A DNA stretch of 64,000 nt from assembly GCF_003665095.1 (NCBI RefSeq), contig NZ_RCHV01000002.1, positions 5,460,501 through 5,524,500 on the forward strand, written 5' to 3'. Below the pieces are notes generated by a model. That model made no database searches, was not told where the DNA came from, and was given only the letters and a program-made list of their open reading frames with translations. This document shows, one piece after another, positions 32,224 to 40,773 of this stretch; the stretch's first letter is position 1, and each line of letters begins with the position of its first letter. The translations under genes were made by a program, and so were the position numbers. Source of the DNA: Streptomyces sp. Z26 (GTDB lineage: Bacteria > Actinomycetota > Actinomycetes > Streptomycetales > Streptomycetaceae).

Positions 32224-33246
32224 TCAGACCGCCACGACGGCGGGAGCGACGACGCGTGCGCGCTCGTACAGGCCACGGGCGGCCTGGTTCTTGAGGTACG
32301 GGCGGATGTGCCCGCACATGCCCGCGATCCGTGCGTCGACCCGCCCGGACTGGACCATCGGGTAGTCGTCCAGGGCCGCGTGCCAGGTCTCGCACGCGGC
32401 CTCCAGGTGCCCGACGGCGAGTTGCCGTTCCGCGAGGATCGTGCGCTCCTTCACGCGGGTGCGCCGGTAGATGCCGTACCGCTGCCGGTCGGACTCCTGC
32501 ATCGCCGCCACCGCGCCGTGCGTGTCGCCCAGTTCGAAACGCACCTGGCTCGTGTGGTAGCTGAGCGAGGCCGGATCGTACGAGCCGAACACCCTGCCGC
32601 GTGACTCCGCGCGTTCCATCGCGTGCTCCGCGCCCCTCAGGTGGGCGAGGGCGGCCCGCCGCTCGCCGATCTGGGCTGCGGCGTGGGCCTGTTGACCGGC
32701 GAGGAAGGCGCGCATACGGGGACCCGCCTGCGGCGAGGCCGCCGCGGCGGCGTCGGCGAGGCGCATGGCGACCTTCCCGTGCCGCAGGTCCACGGCTTGC
32801 ACGCTCATGCCCCGCAGCGTCGTGCAGTACGTGAGGTGGTCCTCGGAGGCCCCGGCCAGTTCCAGCGCTTTGAGGTAGTACCGCTGGGCCAAGCCGTGCA
32901 CTCCCTCGTCCACGGCCATGTAGCCGGTGAGGTAGCACAGGTCGGAGGCGGCCGACATCATCGCCTTGCGGACGTGCTCGGTGGCGTCGGCCCGGAGGTA
33001 CGGGGCCACCGTGTTCACGAGGAAGGCCGCCGCCATCGGCCGGGCGTGACGGCCCCCGAACTGGTCGTCCAGTTCGGACACGCGCTCCGTCATGGCGACG
33101 ACCATGTCCACCTCGGCCGTCCCGACCCGGCGTGTGATGCCGGTCTGCGCGGCCTCCATGCGCCCCACCACGTCCGGCCAGCCGGGAACGGTCACCGCGA
33201 CGGAGAACAGGCCCGCGCTGAGAACACTGCGTCGTGCCGGGTCCAC
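32224..33246 (-). CDS. TPR-repeat protein related to the C-terminal part of Streptomyces XRE/TPR regulators
   Basis: About 340 aa from GTG 33246 (GGGAGG upstream). It begins DPARRSVLSAGLFSVAVTVP, the usual junction after the HTH in actinobacterial XRE-TPR regulators, and continues as helical TPR-like repeats (for example YYLKALELAGASEDHLTYC, RAALAHLRGAEHAMERAE). There is no HTH in the protein or directly upstream in frame, so it is either a natural HTH-less sensor or a truncated regulator. The 194-bp gap to the amidohydrolase gene showed no clear element. Confidence 0.75.
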   Translation of the reverse strand: MDPARRSVLSAGLFSVAVTVPGWPDVVGRMEAAQTGITRRVGTAEVDMVVAMTERVSELDDQFGGRHARPMAAAFLVNTVAPYLRADATEHVRKAMMSAASDLCYLTGYMAVDEGVHGLAQRYYLKALELAGASEDHLTYCTTLRGMSVQAVDLRHGKVAMRLADAAAAASPQAGPRMRAFLAGQQAHAAAQIGERRAALAHLRGAEHAMERAESRGRVFGSYDPASLSYHTSQVRFELGDTHGAVAAMQESDRQRYGIYRRTRVKERTILAERQLAVGHLEAACETWHAALDDYPMVQSGRVDARIAGMCGHIRPYLKNQAARGLYERARVVAPAVVAV

Positions 33247-33440
33247 GTCCTGCCTCCCGAGGTCGACCGGAACCTGCACGCTAGCCGGACGGCCGATCGA
33301 CGCGAAAGCGGGCGAAACCGGCCAGCCGTCGTGCCCGGGATTCGACAAGGGCCCCGATCTGCTCTTCGCGGTCACTACGGCGACCGCGCGTACCCCTCCG
33401 CCGCCCACCGTCCGGCCCGAGCCGCCCCCGGCCGGGGCGC

Positions 33441-34406
33441 TCAGCCCGTTGCCGGGTCGTCGGTCGTGCCGGTGCCCCGGTGTCTGTCCGTCCACCCCAG
33501 GACCCGCCGCGCCGTGCCGCCGAACAGCGCGGTCCTCTCCGACGGGGAGAGCTCCACGTGGTCGAGCAGGTAGTGGAGCCCCTGGGCGTACGAGTGGTAG
33601 CCGGGGTACCTCGGCACCTCCGGAAAGCCGTGGAGACGGCCGAAGACGCGGTGCTGGTCCGTCGCCCACATGCACCGGCCGACGCCGAACGCGTCGAGCA
33701 CCCGTTCCAGCGGGGGCCGGAGGTCCGGGTACGGGTACGGCGCGGTCGACAGGGTGGGCGCGCCCGACAGCTTGACGGAGACGTTCGGGAGTTCCGCGAG
33801 CTTCAGGAGTTCCCCGAGGTCGTGCCACGGCGGGTCGTCGGCGGGCATGTAGGGCGGCTGGTGGAGCCCGAAGTGGTCGACGACGAGGGGGAGGGACGGG
33901 TGCGCCCGCGCCACCGCGGCCAGGTCGGGGAGGTGTCCCGGGCCCAGGAAGCACACCGGTACGCCGTGGGTCTCCGCGGCGTCCAGCATGTCCTCGTACG
34001 CCCCGGACCGCAGCCGCTCGATGTTGTCGGGCGGCCACGCCGTGGTGAGGCGCAGCCCCAGTACGCCGGGTTGCTCCGCGACGCGTGCCACCAGCCCCGC
34101 CGCTCCGGGGTCGGAGGCCGAGGGCCCGGCGGTCGACGACTCGGCCGCTCCGGCCGCGATCTCGTCGTAGTCGAGCACCGTCGCCAGACGGTCCGGGTGC
34201 CGGGCGACCGCGGCCCGGCAGCGCGCGGCGGGGGCGCAGTGGGCTTCGCTCATCAGGACGGCCGCGTCGACACCCGCGGCGTCCAACTGCGCCAGCAGCA
34301 GCTCGGTTTGAAGGTCCGCGAAGGACTCCTCGCCGTGCTCCCACGGGTTCCGCGGGCTCGGCAGATGCAGGTGCGCGTCGATGATCTCCGCGTGTGGTGC
34401 CTTCAC
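33441..34406 (-). CDS. Amidohydrolase family 2 (TIM-barrel metal-dependent hydrolase)
   Basis: About 321 aa. The N-terminal IIDAHLHLPSP supplies the HxH metal motif; later ligands are probably His in VVDHFGLHQPP and Asp in MWATDQHR. The family includes decarboxylases and lactonases of aromatic or sugar-acid compounds. The GTG start at 34406 follows GAGAGG. It lies 29 bp downstream of an SDR gene on the same strand, so the two form an operon controlled from the SDR/TetR divergent promoter. Confidence 0.83.
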   Translation of the reverse strand: MKAPHAEIIDAHLHLPSPRNPWEHGEESFADLQTELLLAQLDAAGVDAAVLMSEAHCAPAARCRAAVARHPDRLATVLDYDEIAAGAAESSTAGPSASDPGAAGLVARVAEQPGVLGLRLTTAWPPDNIERLRSGAYEDMLDAAETHGVPVCFLGPGHLPDLAAVARAHPSLPLVVDHFGLHQPPYMPADDPPWHDLGELLKLAELPNVSVKLSGAPTLSTAPYPYPDLRPPLERVLDAFGVGRCMWATDQHRVFGRLHGFPEVPRYPGYHSYAQGLHYLLDHVELSPSERTALFGGTARRVLGWTDRHRGTGTTDDPATG

Positions 34407-34435
34407 TGTGGTGCCTCTCTTCGTCGGGAAGTCCG

Positions 34436-35155
34436 TTACGCGGCGCGGGAGTTCAGGCCGAGGCCGCCGGAGACGAGCAGGTCGTCGCCGGTGATGTACG
34501 CGGAGCCTTCGGACGCGAGGAAGGCGACCGCCTCGGCCACGTCGGCGGCCGCTCCGGCCCGGCCCAGGGGGACGTCCGCGCCCCAGGCGGCGACCGCTTC
34601 CGCGGAGATGCCCAACCTGCCGTACGCCGGGGTGTCGATCAGTCCGGGGCTCACCGCGTTGACGCGGATGCGGCGGGGGGCGAGTTCGAGGGCGGCGGCT
34701 CGCATCATCGGCAGCAGCGCGCCCTTGGCGGCCGTCATGGCGGCCCCCAGCCCGTCGCCGCCCGCGCCGACCGTGAACACCACGGACGCGCCCTCGTTGA
34801 GCAGGGGAAGGGCTTTCTGGAGGGTGAAGAAGGTGCCCTTGACGTTGATGTCGAAGAGGGCGTCGAAGGCGGCTTCGTCGACGGACGCGATCGGGCCGGG
34901 CCGGGAGACGCCCGCGTTGAGGTGGAGCAGGTCGAGCGAGCCGAGGTGTGCGCGGGCGTGCTCCACGGCCCGTTCGATGTCGGCGAGCGAGGCGGCGTCG
35001 GCACGTACGGCGACGACGTCCGGTGGCAGGTCGGCCTGGTCGACGCCGTCGCGGCCGGTGACCATGACGCGGTGGCCGCGTGAGTGGAGCAGTTCCGCGG
35101 TGGCCTTGCCGATCCCGCTGGTTCCGCCGGTGATGAGTGCTGTCTTCGCTGGCAC
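34436..35155 (-). CDS. SDR-fold protein lacking the catalytic Tyr and Ser
   Basis: 239 aa. The Rossmann cofactor site is intact (TGGTSGIGKA, residues ~9-18; NAG motif in HLNAGVSRP) and the family C-terminal PG motif is present (NAVSPGLIDTP). At the YxxxK site the sequence is MTAAK, so the catalytic Tyr is Met while the Lys is kept, and the expected Ser about 13 residues earlier is in a VGAGG stretch without Ser. Classical SDR chemistry should therefore fail; it may bind NAD(P)H as a sensor or scaffold, or use other residues. Divergent from a TetR regulator across two palindromes, and first gene of an operon with the amidohydrolase. Confidence 0.85.
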   Translation of the reverse strand: MPAKTALITGGTSGIGKATAELLHSRGHRVMVTGRDGVDQADLPPDVVAVRADAASLADIERAVEHARAHLGSLDLLHLNAGVSRPGPIASVDEAAFDALFDINVKGTFFTLQKALPLLNEGASVVFTVGAGGDGLGAAMTAAKGALLPMMRAAALELAPRRIRVNAVSPGLIDTPAYGRLGISAEAVAAWGADVPLGRAGAAADVAEAVAFLASEGSAYITGDDLLVSGGLGLNSRAA

Positions 35156-35226
35156 GGCTCGTTCTCCTCGCTGGTGATCCGCCTGTCGACCTTCGTCGGC
35201 GACCTGAGTGGCAACCTACGCCTACC

Positions 35227-35268
35227 TGGCAGTGACTGCCAAGCATGCATGTGCTGCCAGTATGGCAG
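35227..35268. promoter_or_regulatory. Two TetR-type palindromes plus leaderless TetR promoter
   Basis: TGGCAGTGACTGCCA (35227-35241) is a perfect 15-bp palindrome, and CTGCCAGTATGGCAG (35254-35268) is a second site with 6-bp arms sharing the CTGCCA/TGGCAG half-sites. The second lies just upstream of a -10-like TAGGCT (35276-35281) that ends 6 bp before the TetR ATG, so the TetR message is probably leaderless and autorepressed. The SDR gene starts 72 bp on the other side. Confidence 0.72.
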
Positions 35269-35287
35269 GCCACGCTAGGCTGGGGGC

Positions 35288-36007
35288 ATGACGCAGGGGA
35301 CACCGGCCGAGCAGGGGACGCCGGACAGGGCGACGGCGGGCAAGAGGACGGCGGCACCCACGCTGTGGGACCGCACGCGGCAGCTGGCCGTTCAGGAGAT
35401 CCTGCGAACGGCGTTGCGCCTGTTCGACGAGCAGGGGTACGAGGCCACGACCATCGCGCAGATCGCCCGCGAGGCCGGTGTCTCCCAACGCACCCTCTTC
35501 CGCTACTTCGGTACGAAGGAGGACCTCCTCGGCGGCAACCAGGAGGAGTTCGTGACCCTCATGACGGAGACCGTCCGCGCACACGCCGGGGAGGGCGACG
35601 CGTGGAGCGCGTTGCGCGCGGCCTTCGAGAGCGCACTGTCGCTGCACGAGAGTCCCGAGGACGCGTTGCAGCGGTTCCGTCTGGTGCACCGCACCGACTC
35701 GTTGCGCGCGGGCTACCTGGGCAAACGCGTACGCTGCCAGGAGGAGTTGCTGCCCCTGGTCGAAGCCCGACTCGGTTCCTCGCGCGCGGACCGGGCGCGG
35801 GCCCGCGCCGTCGTCGCGACGTCCTTCGCCTGCTTCGACGCCGCGTCCGCGACCTGGGTCGAGAACGACGGGCGGGGCGACATCCTGGACCTGTACGACC
35901 AGTGCCTGGCGGCGGTCCGCGGCGAGGAGGCGGGGAACGGCGTCAGCCCCAGTGCCGCGCCACTTCCGTCGCCATCCCCGCCGCGGCCGTCAACGCGCCG
36001 CCGGTGA
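35288..36007 (+). CDS. TetR-family transcriptional regulator
   Basis: 239 aa. The HTH spans residues ~37-83 (ILRTALRLFDEQGYEATTIA, IAREAGVSQRTLFRYFGTKE). The C-terminal ligand domain is typical of the AcrR group. An unusual N-terminal extension of ~28 residues is Thr/Ala/Gly-rich. Divergent from the SDR-amidohydrolase operon, which it probably represses through the two CTGCCA palindromes. The 3' end overlaps the convergent zinc-ribbon gene by 65 bp. Confidence 0.9.
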   Translation: MTQGTPAEQGTPDRATAGKRTAAPTLWDRTRQLAVQEILRTALRLFDEQGYEATTIAQIAREAGVSQRTLFRYFGTKEDLLGGNQEEFVTLMTETVRAHAGEGDAWSALRAAFESALSLHESPEDALQRFRLVHRTDSLRAGYLGKRVRCQEELLPLVEARLGSSRADRARARAVVATSFACFDAASATWVENDGRGDILDLYDQCLAAVRGEEAGNGVSPSAAPLPSPSPPRPSTRRR

Positions 36008-36188
36008 AGAGCGCCAGCAGGCAGCCGCTGCCCCCGCCCCCGCCGGAGCGCTTCTGCTCGGCGACGCGCTCGACCTCCGGCATACCGCCCGCGTGGTACG
36101 CGTCGCCCAGCTCGCGGCCCGCGCAGTAACCGCACTTCCACCCACCGAACGCGGCCTCCTCGCGGCCGCACTTCGGACACACCGACAT
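35943..36188 (-). CDS. 81-aa zinc-ribbon protein with C-terminal membrane segment
   Basis: ATG 36188 follows GGGGGAGGAACG. The N-terminus has two CxxC pairs (CPKCGREEA, KCGYCAGRE), a zinc ribbon. A Gly-rich linker leads to a hydrophobic C-terminal segment (CLLALFTGGALTAAAGMA), a probable TM anchor. Small proteins of this layout are common in Streptomyces and uncharacterised. It overlaps the 3' end of the convergent TetR gene, so the two could interfere or share a terminator. The 166 bp upstream (36189-36354) hold nothing clear. Confidence 0.78.
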   Translation of the reverse strand: MSVCPKCGREEAAFGGWKCGYCAGRELGDAYHAGGMPEVERVAEQKRSGGGGGSGCLLALFTGGALTAAAGMATEVARHWG

Positions 36189-36354
36189 GGCGTTCCTCCC
36201 CCGACGGTTCCCATCCCGGCGCACCAGGCTAGGGACGCGCACATCCCTCCGGTAGGTCGCGAACAAGCCGGTCGCGGAACGACGCGCGTCCGCCGTGCGC
36301 GTCACGGGCGCGGGCCTCGTACGCGAGCCCCGGGGAGGGCCGCCCGGAAACCGA

Positions 36355-38049
36355 TCAGGTCCGTACGGAGCCCGGGTCGCCGCCCAGGAGCAGGGGCCAG
36401 ACACTGGGCATCTCCCCGACGGGGACCTCGATCAGTGACGGTCCCCGCTCCCCGGCGGCGTCCCGCAACGCGCCCGCGAGGTGGTCCGGGGTGCGGGCGC
36501 GGACGCCGGGGACGCCGAACGACTCCGCGAGCCGGACGAAGTCGACCGGGGACAGGTCGCTGCCGAGGAAGCGGCCCTCGAACTCGTCGGCCTGGATGCG
36601 TCGTACGTTGCCGTACGCGCTGTCGTTGAAGACGACGGCCGTGACCCCGATGTCGTACCGCCGGGCGGTGGCGAGTTCCTGCATGTTCCAGCCGAAGCCG
36701 CCGTCGCCGTTGAGGGAGACCACGACGCGGTCGGGGTGGGCGACCTTCACGCCGAGGGCGGAGGGGTAGCCGTAGCCGAGGGTGCCCTGGTAGCCGGGGG
36801 TGAGGAAGGTGCCGGGGCGGTGTACGGGGTAGCCGACGGAGGCCAGATAGCCCACCTGCGTCAGCTCGTTGACGAGGAAGCCGTCGTCCGGGATCGCCTC
36901 GCGCAGCGCCCGTACCCAGCCCCACTGCGGTTCGACGCCGCGTACGCGCTCCGCGCAGCGGGCCCGTACGGCGGCGAGGTCCTCGGGCCGCCACCCCGGG
37001 TCCGTACCGGCCGCGCCGTCCCCGTCCCGCGCGGGCGCGTCCGGCAGGGCGGCGCGGATCTCCGCCAGCGCCACCCCGGCGTCGGCGCACAGGGTCAGTC
37101 GCGCGGCACGGGGCGCGCCGAGGTCGGCGGGATCGGCGTTCACGAGCAGTACGGCCGCGTCCGGCGCGGTGGGCAGCGCCGTACCGCGCGGTGACACGAA
37201 GCGGCTGCCGACGACCAGCACCACGTCCGCCCGCGGCAGCAGGGTGGGTGCGGCCAGGGCCGGGTACGCCAGCGGGTGGGCGGCGGGGATCGCGCCGCCG
37301 GCGTTGCGGCTCGTGACCACCGGTGCGGCCAGCGCCTCGGCCAGATCGGTGAGCGCGTCGCCCGCGCGGGCCGCCAGCACGCCGCCGCCCGCGTACAGCA
37401 GGGGCCGCCGCGCCGATGCGAGCACGGCGGCGATCTCCGCGACGGCGGCGGCCCGCTCCTCCGCGCCCGCGTCGGTGCCCCTACCCGTGCCGGTGTCACG
37501 GCCCGGTTCCGGTGCCACGTCCGCCTTCGCGGCCAGTACGTCCGCCGGCACGGTCAGCGCGACGGGCCGTGGACGCCCGCGCCGCGACTCCCGTACGGCC
37601 CGGTGGACGAGGCCCGGGATGCCGCCGGGGTCGGCGGCGCGGCCGGACCACTTGGTGACCGAGGCCAACGTCCCGTCCTGGTCCGGGAGTTCGTGCAGCA
37701 TGCCCAGCCCGCGCCCGGCCAGGTGCGAGGGGATGTCGGCGGCCACGCACAGCATCGGGGACGAGCAGGCGTAGCCGGTGGCCACGGCGGGCAGCGCGTT
37801 GAGCACGCCCGGCCCGGGGACGACGAGGCAGACGCCGGGCCGGTCGCTCGTACGGGAGTACGCCTCCGCCATGTGGGCGGCGCCCTGCTCGTGCCGGGCG
37901 GCGAGGTACGTGATCGGGTCCGGGTCGCCGGTCGTACGAGCCAACGCGTCCAGTACGTGGTCGAGTTGCACGCCGGGCACGCCGAACACGTGCCGTACGC
38001 CCTCCCGCCGCAGCTGCGCGACGAGCGCCTCCGCTCCGGTGAGCCTCAT
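36355..38049 (-). CDS. Thiamine diphosphate-dependent enzyme (acetolactate synthase/benzoylformate decarboxylase-like)
   Basis: 564 aa with the three ThDP-enzyme domains: N-terminal pyrimidine-binding (EGVRHVFGVPG; catalytic Glu in ARHEQGAAHMAEAY, residue ~50), central domain (~195-330) and C-terminal PP-binding (GDGGFGWNMQELATA to VVFNDSAYGN, the GDG-N ThDP motif, near 460). Length matches family members such as AHAS large subunit and benzoylformate decarboxylase; no regulatory subunit is nearby. The start overlaps the antiporter stop by 4 nt. In an operon with an alpha-hydroxy-acid oxidase it could decarboxylate or ligate the resulting 2-oxo acid; inference only. Confidence 0.87.
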   Translation of the reverse strand: MRLTGAEALVAQLRREGVRHVFGVPGVQLDHVLDALARTTGDPDPITYLAARHEQGAAHMAEAYSRTSDRPGVCLVVPGPGVLNALPAVATGYACSSPMLCVAADIPSHLAGRGLGMLHELPDQDGTLASVTKWSGRAADPGGIPGLVHRAVRESRRGRPRPVALTVPADVLAAKADVAPEPGRDTGTGRGTDAGAEERAAAVAEIAAVLASARRPLLYAGGGVLAARAGDALTDLAEALAAPVVTSRNAGGAIPAAHPLAYPALAAPTLLPRADVVLVVGSRFVSPRGTALPTAPDAAVLLVNADPADLGAPRAARLTLCADAGVALAEIRAALPDAPARDGDGAAGTDPGWRPEDLAAVRARCAERVRGVEPQWGWVRALREAIPDDGFLVNELTQVGYLASVGYPVHRPGTFLTPGYQGTLGYGYPSALGVKVAHPDRVVVSLNGDGGFGWNMQELATARRYDIGVTAVVFNDSAYGNVRRIQADEFEGRFLGSDLSPVDFVRLAESFGVPGVRARTPDHLAGALRDAAGERGPSLIEVPVGEMPSVWPLLLGGDPGSVRT

Positions 38050-39317
38050 GTCGGGACCGCCTCCTTGGCGTCGTGCTGTCCGGCGGAACCGCGGAACGCG
38101 GCCTCGCGCCGGTCCAGCCAGTTGAGGACCGGGACCGTCATCACGGTGGTGACGAGGGCGACGAGCACCAGGACGGTGAACAGCGCCTGGTTGACGATCC
38201 CGGCGGTGAGGCCGATGTTGAGGGCGATGAGCTGCATCAGTCCGCGGGCGTTCATCAGGGCGCCGACCCGGACCGCCACGTCGGGCCGTTCGCCGCGCAG
38301 CCGGGCCGCCGCCCAGCAGCCGCCGAACTTCCCGACGACCGCCAGCACGACCGCCCCGGCGCCGAACGCCAGCACCGCGGGGTCGCCGAAGACGTCGAAC
38401 TCGGTGTTCAGCCCCGAGTACGTGAAGAACATCGGCACGAACACCACCTGCGTCACGGACTGGGTGGCGCGTACGACCCGTTCGGACTCCTCGCCGCCGG
38501 GCATGGCCATGCCGACGCAGAACGCGCCGAACACCGCGTACAGCTCGATGACGTCGGTGAACCAGGCCGCGCCGAACAGCACGGCGACCGTCACCAGCAG
38601 CCGCGTGTCGGGGTCCAGGCCCGGCCGCTCCATGGCCCAGGCGAGCAGCCGCCGCCCGACGAGGAGCAGCAGCGCCAGGAACAGCAGCGACCCGCCGACC
38701 GCCTTGACCACGGGCCCCGGTTCGCCCGAGGCCGCGCTCAGCACCCCGGCGAGCATGATCCAGGCGACCACGTCGTCGGTGGCGCCCGAGGCCAGGGACA
38801 GGGAGCCGAACCGGGTCCCGGCCAGCCCCCGTTCGGTGATGATCCGGGCGAGCATCGGGAACGCGGTGATGGCGAGGGCGACGCCGACGAACGCGGCGGT
38901 CACCGTGACCGACACGCCGTCGACGTAGATCGGCACGTGTCCGTGCGCGAAGACGGTCAGGCCCACGCCGAACAGCAGCGGCAGCAGGACACCCGCCGAG
39001 GAGACGGCGACGGCGGTCCCGGCCAGCCCGCGTCCCGCGTGCGCGCGGAAGGCGTGGCCCGCGGCGAACATCAACGTGACGAGGCCGATCTGCCCGGCCA
39101 CGTACAGCACCGGTTTCAGCTCCGCGGGGAAGACGGCGTCGGAGGCGCCGGGCGCCACCAGGCCGAACAGCGACGGTCCGAGCAGCACCCCGGCGATCAT
39201 CTCGCCGACCACCGGCGGTTGGCCGAACCGGCCCGCCACCCGGACGACGACCCGGCAGGTGAGCAGGATCACCACGGCGGCGGCGAAGAAGGCGGGGGCG
39301 AGTTCCGTGGGAGTCAT
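38046..39317 (-). CDS. Cation:proton antiporter (CPA2/Kef-type)
   Basis: 423 aa with about 12 TM helices and no C-terminal TrkA domain. The first helices contain QPPVVGEMIAGVLLGPSLFG, characteristic of the Na+/H+ exchanger family, and the core has ATDDVVAWIMLAGV with the ion-binding Asp pair. It lies 13 bp after the P450-like gene and overlaps the ThDP gene by 4 nt. In biosynthetic clusters such antiporters may act in self-resistance or export; here it may balance ions for a membrane redox process. That role is inferred. Confidence 0.88.
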   Translation of the reverse strand: MTPTELAPAFFAAAVVILLTCRVVVRVAGRFGQPPVVGEMIAGVLLGPSLFGLVAPGASDAVFPAELKPVLYVAGQIGLVTLMFAAGHAFRAHAGRGLAGTAVAVSSAGVLLPLLFGVGLTVFAHGHVPIYVDGVSVTVTAAFVGVALAITAFPMLARIITERGLAGTRFGSLSLASGATDDVVAWIMLAGVLSAASGEPGPVVKAVGGSLLFLALLLLVGRRLLAWAMERPGLDPDTRLLVTVAVLFGAAWFTDVIELYAVFGAFCVGMAMPGGEESERVVRATQSVTQVVFVPMFFTYSGLNTEFDVFGDPAVLAFGAGAVVLAVVGKFGGCWAAARLRGERPDVAVRVGALMNARGLMQLIALNIGLTAGIVNQALFTVLVLVALVTTVMTVPVLNWLDRREAAFRGSAGQHDAKEAVPT

Positions 39318-39330
39318 GTCCTACGCCTCC

Positions 39331-40773
39331 TCAACGGCGGCCGGGCGCCGCGGGGGCCGGGCCCCCGGACGCCTCGGCGAAGTAGTCGCGGCACAGGCCC
39401 TGCCGCCGGGCGTCCCACACCATGTAGCTGCCGAGCACGAGCTGGGCGAGACTGCGCGGGACCGCGGCCCAGCGGTCGCCCTGACGCATGGCCGCGAGCC
39501 GGACCCGTACGGCGGGCGCGGGGGCGTCCGTACGGGGGACCAGCAGGCAGGGGCCGCGGCTCGGCAGCGACCGGGTGTGCTCCGCCGAGGAGCGCAGCAC
39601 GAAGCGGCGCAGCACCTCCTCGGCCGCGACCCGCATGGTGAGGACGGCGAAACCCCGGGCTGGGCAGGGCCGGTTGGCCGTGACGCCGAACGGGATGTGG
39701 GCGGTGGGCCGGGTGGCGTCCGACAGCCACCGGTCGGGGTCGAAGCCGTCGGCGGCGAGGGCGCGCGAGCCCTGGTACTCGGGGTAGTTGAAGAGGAGTA
39801 CGGAGCCCGTGGGGAGGGCGGGGCCGTCCTCGCGGGGGATCTCCCCGGTGGTGATGCGGTGGGCGACGCCGAACAGCGGGAAGTGCTGCATCGTCTCGCT
39901 GATCACCCGGTCCAGGAGGTCCGTGTCCGCCGGGCCGACCCCGTCCGTCCCGTTCACCGGGACGCGGTCCTGCACCTCCGGGTGGGTGGCGAGGGCCAGC
40001 AGCAGGTGCGCCATGCCCTCGGACATCTGCACGACGGCGGTGTTGAAGAACGTGCCCTGGAGGTACCACGCCCGCTCCTCGTCCGTCAGCAGCGCGGGCA
40101 GCGGCACCGGCGGCGGGTCGTGCGCGAGCCGGTCGCGCAGGTACGCGGTGAGCCGGTCGCGCCGGTCCATGTGCCGCAGCCCGGTGCACTTGAGGGCGGT
40201 GACGACGTCGTCGGCGTTCCCGACGATCAGGTCCCGCGCGTGGCGGGGGCAGGGCGCGCGGAAGACCACCTCGTAGTAGACCTCCGCCCAGACCGGCATC
40301 ATCAGGTCGCGCAGCCGTACGGCGTGTGTCCGTTCCGTACGGGAGGTGGCGTCGCCGGGGCGGTGCGGTCCGGCGGTCTCGTCCAGCACCCGGCGGGTGC
40401 AGCGGGTGACGAGTTCGGTCCACTCCTCGCGGGACAGCCCGGCCAGGATCTGCCGGGTGGTGCGGGCCACGTCGTCGTAGCGCGGGCCCGCCTCCAGGTG
40501 TTCCTGGTGCACCTGTGGGCCGGGGGAGAGCCAGTACCAGAACAGGTCGGACAGGGCGGCGCCGCGGCTGCGCCCGTTCGCCGCGGGATGCCCGTACACC
40601 CGCTTGAACTCCCGCGCGGGCACCTCGCGTCCGGGCGCCGGGACGCCCTCCTCGCCGTTGACGAGGGCGAAGATGCGGACGCGCAGGGCGACCACGGCCC
40701 GCGGCAGCCACGACGGCAGGGTCGCCACCAGCGCCACGGCCACGACGGCGGCGAGCCACCCGGCGGCGGTCAC
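39331..40773 (-). CDS. Membrane-anchored cytochrome P450-like protein with altered core motifs
   Basis: About 480 aa. An N-terminal TM helix (LAAVVAVALVATLPSWLP, residues ~6-23) anchors the protein, unusual for a bacterial P450. The haem-ligand region reads HIPFGVTANRPCPARGFAV with the Cys kept, and FDPDRW matches the PERF region. The K-helix ExxR is ETMQ (Arg to Gln), and the I-helix AGxxT region reads TAVVQMSEG, so the usual oxygen-activation residues are missing. It may catalyse a non-monooxygenase reaction or act as a haem-binding subunit. GTG 40773 overlaps the upstream stop by 4 nt. Confidence 0.8.
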   Translation of the reverse strand: MTAAGWLAAVVAVALVATLPSWLPRAVVALRVRIFALVNGEEGVPAPGREVPAREFKRVYGHPAANGRSRGAALSDLFWYWLSPGPQVHQEHLEAGPRYDDVARTTRQILAGLSREEWTELVTRCTRRVLDETAGPHRPGDATSRTERTHAVRLRDLMMPVWAEVYYEVVFRAPCPRHARDLIVGNADDVVTALKCTGLRHMDRRDRLTAYLRDRLAHDPPPVPLPALLTDEERAWYLQGTFFNTAVVQMSEGMAHLLLALATHPEVQDRVPVNGTDGVGPADTDLLDRVISETMQHFPLFGVAHRITTGEIPREDGPALPTGSVLLFNYPEYQGSRALAADGFDPDRWLSDATRPTAHIPFGVTANRPCPARGFAVLTMRVAAEEVLRRFVLRSSAEHTRSLPSRGPCLLVPRTDAPAPAVRVRLAAMRQGDRWAAVPRSLAQLVLGSYMVWDARRQGLCRDYFAEASGGPAPAAPGRR

